The position numbers and the translations under genes were made by a program. Below are positions 42,997 to 45,697 of a stretch of DNA of 45,697 nucleotides, in pieces. This DNA comes from Candidatus Poribacteria bacterium (GTDB lineage Bacteria > Poribacteria > WGA-4E > WGA-3G). Below the pieces are notes generated by a model. The model did no database searches, was not told where the DNA came from, and was given only the letters and a program-made list of their open reading frames with translations. Each line of letters starts with the position of its first letter. Positions within the stretch are counted from its first letter, which is position 1. The DNA lies in contig VXOP01000113.1 of NCBI GenBank assembly GCA_009839975.1, forward strand, positions 1-45,697, read 5' to 3'.

Positions 42997-45697
42997 ATGG
43001 CACGAAACACCGATAAAGAGGTTAAAGATTACCGACACGACTCATCAAAACGAAAGAACAACCCACCCGCAGGCATCGCTGGACAAGGCAGAACACCCGA
43101 TACACCTAAACAGGAATACGCATACAATCCACACCTTACACCGACACTACGATCCGATCCTTCTGGAGATGTTGACAAAATCCACGAACTTCTTGATAAA
43201 GCACAGCACGAAACACTCACACCGGAAGAAGCACAAAAGATCAGAGATGCGCTCAAACATCACGAACCGTGGTTGGAATGGACGGGTAAACAGGAAGCGA
43301 AATCCTTTACTGTTGACCCTGTAGCGTTGCATGTGCATGAGCACGTCAGCGCGAAAGCCATTCTGAAGGTTGCAGCGCGCGAGAACGTTCAACGCCAACT
43401 CTTTGGTGATCCCCAGCAGGAATATAACGAAGCCGTAAAATTCTATAAGTTTGATGTGAATTGGAGAAATCGGCTGATACTTGGGGATAGTCTGATGGTG
43501 ATGAGTTCTCTTGCGAAACGAGAAGACCTTGCGGGTAAGGTGCAGATGATCTACATTGATCCCCCCTACGGTATCAAGTTTTCCTCCAACTTCCAACCCA
43601 CCGTCTTTCAGCGCGATGTGAAGGATAGAGACCAAGATTTGACTCGTGAACCGGAGCAGATAAAAGCATACCGTGACACGTGGACACTCGGTATCCATTC
43701 CTACCTTGCCTACCTGCGTGACCGACTGATTGTAGCAAAAGATTTGCTGACTGATAGTGGAAGTGTCTTTGTGCAGATTAGTGAAGAAAACATACATAGA
43801 ATCAGGAGTATAATGGATGAAGTGTTCGGTAGTGGAAACTTCCGATCAGTTATAGCCTTCAAAACAACAAGCGCACAGACTACCGAGGACATTTCAAATG
43901 TCTGTGATTATATAGTCTGGTACTTCAAGGATGCTATAAAAGCAAAGAAGCGAAAAATCCTTATTGAGAGAGACGATGCACTATTGGATCGCCAATTTGA
44001 CTATGTTGAAGGTCAAGAAGGATATTTGCAAAAGGCAACACAATTGAAAAACACTGATTCTAAAAGTTCTCGTCGTGTAAAGTTGGATAGTTTAACATCC
44101 CAGCATGAGTCAAAAACGAGATCTGGACCTTACAAGTTTAGAGATGTAACACATTATCCTCATAAGGGAAGACAATGGGCAACTAGTGAAGAAGGGATGG
44201 ATCGATTGGTTAAAATAGATCGAATTCATCCTAAAGGTGACAATATATTTTGGATTAGATATGCAGATGAGTTTGGTTACGTGCCAATGGATAACATGTG
44301 GCTTGATACAACTGCAACAGGCACTAGAAAGTCTGCAGGAGATACAAAGATTTTCATAGTGCAGACAATGTCAAAGGTAATAGCGCGTTGTCTACTCATG
44401 ACCACAGACCCAGGTGACCTTGTCCTTGATCCGACTTGTGGTAGTGGTACAGCCGCTTATGTTGCTGAGAAGTGGGGTAGACGGTGGATTACCATTGATA
44501 CCAGTCGTGTCTCGATTGCACTAGCACGACAACGTCTTTTAACTGCATCTTACGACTATTACAAACTTAAGCTTGAAGCAGATGGCGTTGAAGGTGGTTT
44601 TGTCAATAAAAGAGTGCCGCACATCACCCTTGGAAGTATTGCCAATAACACTGCACTTGATCCTATCTTTGATAATCACGAACCTATCCTTACAGAGAAG
44701 TTGGATATACTAAACAACGCATTAGCAGACATTACACCTGAAATCAGAACGACACTCCAAGCAAAACTGGTAGAGAAGGAGAAACGCGAAGGGAAAAGAT
44801 CCATTACAGATGCAGATAGACGACGTTGGCTGCTGCCGGATACCGAATGGCAGGAGTGGGAAGTGCCGTTTGATACTGACCCCGATTGGCCTGAACCTTT
44901 ACAAGACGCATTAACAGATTACCGTAAAGCATGGCGTGCAAAGATGGACGAGGTGAATGCATGTATCGCAGCATCATCCGAAGGTGAGGAGTTGGTCGAT
45001 CAACCAGAGAAAGATAGTAAAAAGGTGCGGGTGAGTGGTCCCTTCACCGTTGAAGCAGTGCAACCGCCAGAGGAATCGCTTAATACGGAAACACCTATCG
45101 CTGGAGAACCTGATGACATGGACGAGACATTTGACACCGATTCTGAGGAACACGAGTCTGTCAATGCTGAGGCATATCTTGATAAGATGGTGCGTCTGTT
45201 GCGTGAAGATGGTGTTAAGTTTGCGGAAGATCAAAAACAGAAATTCGCAACGCTTGATACACTTGAAGGAGATGTCCTACACGCAGAAGGCAGCTGGGAG
45301 AATGGAGATTCGGATCGCCAAGTCGCTGTGGTGTTCGGTCCACAACACGGACCTGTGACGGTCAAGCAGGTTGAGGAGTGTCTACCGATAGCGTCCCGAC
45401 GCGGTTACGATGAGTTGATATTTGCTGGATTCACTTTTGATGGTGCTGCTCAGGCGACTATCCAGGACGACCCGAATCCCAGAGTCCGCATCCACATGGC
45501 ACACATCACACCGGATGTTGAAATGGATGACCTACTGAAGAAGACATCCACCAGTCAGTTGTTCACCGTGTTTGGTTTACCACGTACGGTGCTTAGTGAA
45601 AATGATGATGGAGAATATGTTATCATGATGGAGGGTGTGGACATCTACAATCCTGTGGACAACACCGTAAGTTCTGCAGGTGCGGACAAGGTAGCAG
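42997..45697 (+). CDS. Adenine-specific DNA methyltransferase, type III Mod-like (partial, runs off end)
   Basis: At least 900 aa; absent from the ORF track because it has no stop in the window. ATG 42997 is preceded by AAGGAGG. After a basic N-terminus and a helical region, residues about 165-195 have NRLILGDSL and YIDPPYG (motif IV), followed by HSYLAYLRDRL and the Mod signature SGSVFVQISEENIHRI. DPTCGSGTAAYVAEKWGRRWI (motif I) lies near 490, so the order IV before I marks a beta-class N6-adenine methylase. The C-terminal 400 residues are long for a plain methylase, with acidic DMDETFDTDSEEHE and a further alpha/beta part (QVAVVFGPQHGPVTVKQVEE). A cognate restriction/helicase (Res) gene is expected just beyond the window. 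Confidence 0.9.
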   Translation, partial: MARNTDKEVKDYRHDSSKRKNNPPAGIAGQGRTPDTPKQEYAYNPHLTPTLRSDPSGDVDKIHELLDKAQHETLTPEEAQKIRDALKHHEPWLEWTGKQEAKSFTVDPVALHVHEHVSAKAILKVAARENVQRQLFGDPQQEYNEAVKFYKFDVNWRNRLILGDSLMVMSSLAKREDLAGKVQMIYIDPPYGIKFSSNFQPTVFQRDVKDRDQDLTREPEQIKAYRDTWTLGIHSYLAYLRDRLIVAKDLLTDSGSVFVQISEENIHRIRSIMDEVFGSGNFRSVIAFKTTSAQTTEDISNVCDYIVWYFKDAIKAKKRKILIERDDALLDRQFDYVEGQEGYLQKATQLKNTDSKSSRRVKLDSLTSQHESKTRSGPYKFRDVTHYPHKGRQWATSEEGMDRLVKIDRIHPKGDNIFWIRYADEFGYVPMDNMWLDTTATGTRKSAGDTKIFIVQTMSKVIARCLLMTTDPGDLVLDPTCGSGTAAYVAEKWGRRWITIDTSRVSIALARQRLLTASYDYYKLKLEADGVEGGFVNKRVPHITLGSIANNTALDPIFDNHEPILTEKLDILNNALADITPEIRTTLQAKLVEKEKREGKRSITDADRRRWLLPDTEWQEWEVPFDTDPDWPEPLQDALTDYRKAWRAKMDEVNACIAASSEGEELVDQPEKDSKKVRVSGPFTVEAVQPPEESLNTETPIAGEPDDMDETFDTDSEEHESVNAEAYLDKMVRLLREDGVKFAEDQKQKFATLDTLEGDVLHAEGSWENGDSDRQVAVVFGPQHGPVTVKQVEECLPIASRRGYDELIFAGFTFDGAAQATIQDDPNPRVRIHMAHITPDVEMDDLLKKTSTSQLFTVFGLPRTVLSENDDGEYVIMMEGVDIYNPVDNTVSSAGADKVA

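Noticed and set aside
42905-43324. 139-aa plus-strand ORF at the start of the methylase region
   Set aside because: It is out of frame with the methylase, which has AAGGAGG and clear motifs.

Overview
The window looks like a chromosomal stretch from an uncultured, Planctomycetes/PVC-like bacterium, and Candidatus Poribacteria is my best guess. This is inference from gene content: a cytochrome-domain DUF1549/DUF1553 protein paired with a Tat-exported DUF1501 protein, many WD40 propellers, an ECF sigma factor with a huge C-terminal extension, LamG proteins, a GH127/Gfo-Idh sugar operon, and intergenic DNA packed with short palindromic repeats. Base composition is moderately AT-rich (estimated, not computed). 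I saw no rRNA, tRNA or CRISPR. TAA, TGA and TAG all serve as ordinary stops.

Layout. 1-60 appears to be degraded Nextera i5 adapter, not genome. 61-577 (-) is a truncated two-helix membrane protein. 745-3960 (+) is a 1071-aa protein that reads as an SF2 helicase with decayed ATPase motifs and C-terminal winged helices. 4118-6850 holds two tandem secreted LamG proteins (-) and a divergent secreted GATase/ThuA-like protein (+). 6957-11806 (-) carries a small membrane protein, a MITE, a UvrD-type helicase with an inserted DEDDh exonuclease, and TruD. 11972-22323 (+) is mutL, two secreted WD40 multi-propeller proteins, an ECF sigma factor fused through a membrane helix to a double propeller, and a small P-loop kinase-like protein. 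22333-29763 (-) is a lipoprotein, a translationally coupled GH127/Gfo-Idh pair, and a heterodimeric ABC exporter whose second subunit is split by an in-frame TAG. 30299-34735 (+) is the DUF1549/DUF1553 plus DUF1501 pair. 34736-35827 is a gene-free mosaic of repeats. 35828-40092 (+) has two cytoplasmic WD40 proteins, followed by a small unknown protein and a fused MNT-HEPN protein. 41754-42791 (-) is a secreted YWTD propeller. 42997 to the end (+) is a partial type III Mod-like adenine methyltransferase.

Two themes tie the genes together. First, three exported proteins end in the same short tail, KLxTTWGN(I/L)KS. A fourth carries a tail with TAG exactly where the conserved Trp codon is expected. 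This looks like a lineage-specific C-terminal tag. Second, five propeller proteins share one N-terminal module, TTWxLPxGAxARLGKG followed by an atypical first blade. Two are secreted, one is the extension of a membrane-anchored sigma factor, and two are cytosolic. Their visible WD40 repeat counts are at or close to multiples of seven. A membrane-tethered sigma factor with a propeller sensor beside secreted propellers of the same family is the best candidate here for an undescribed signalling system.
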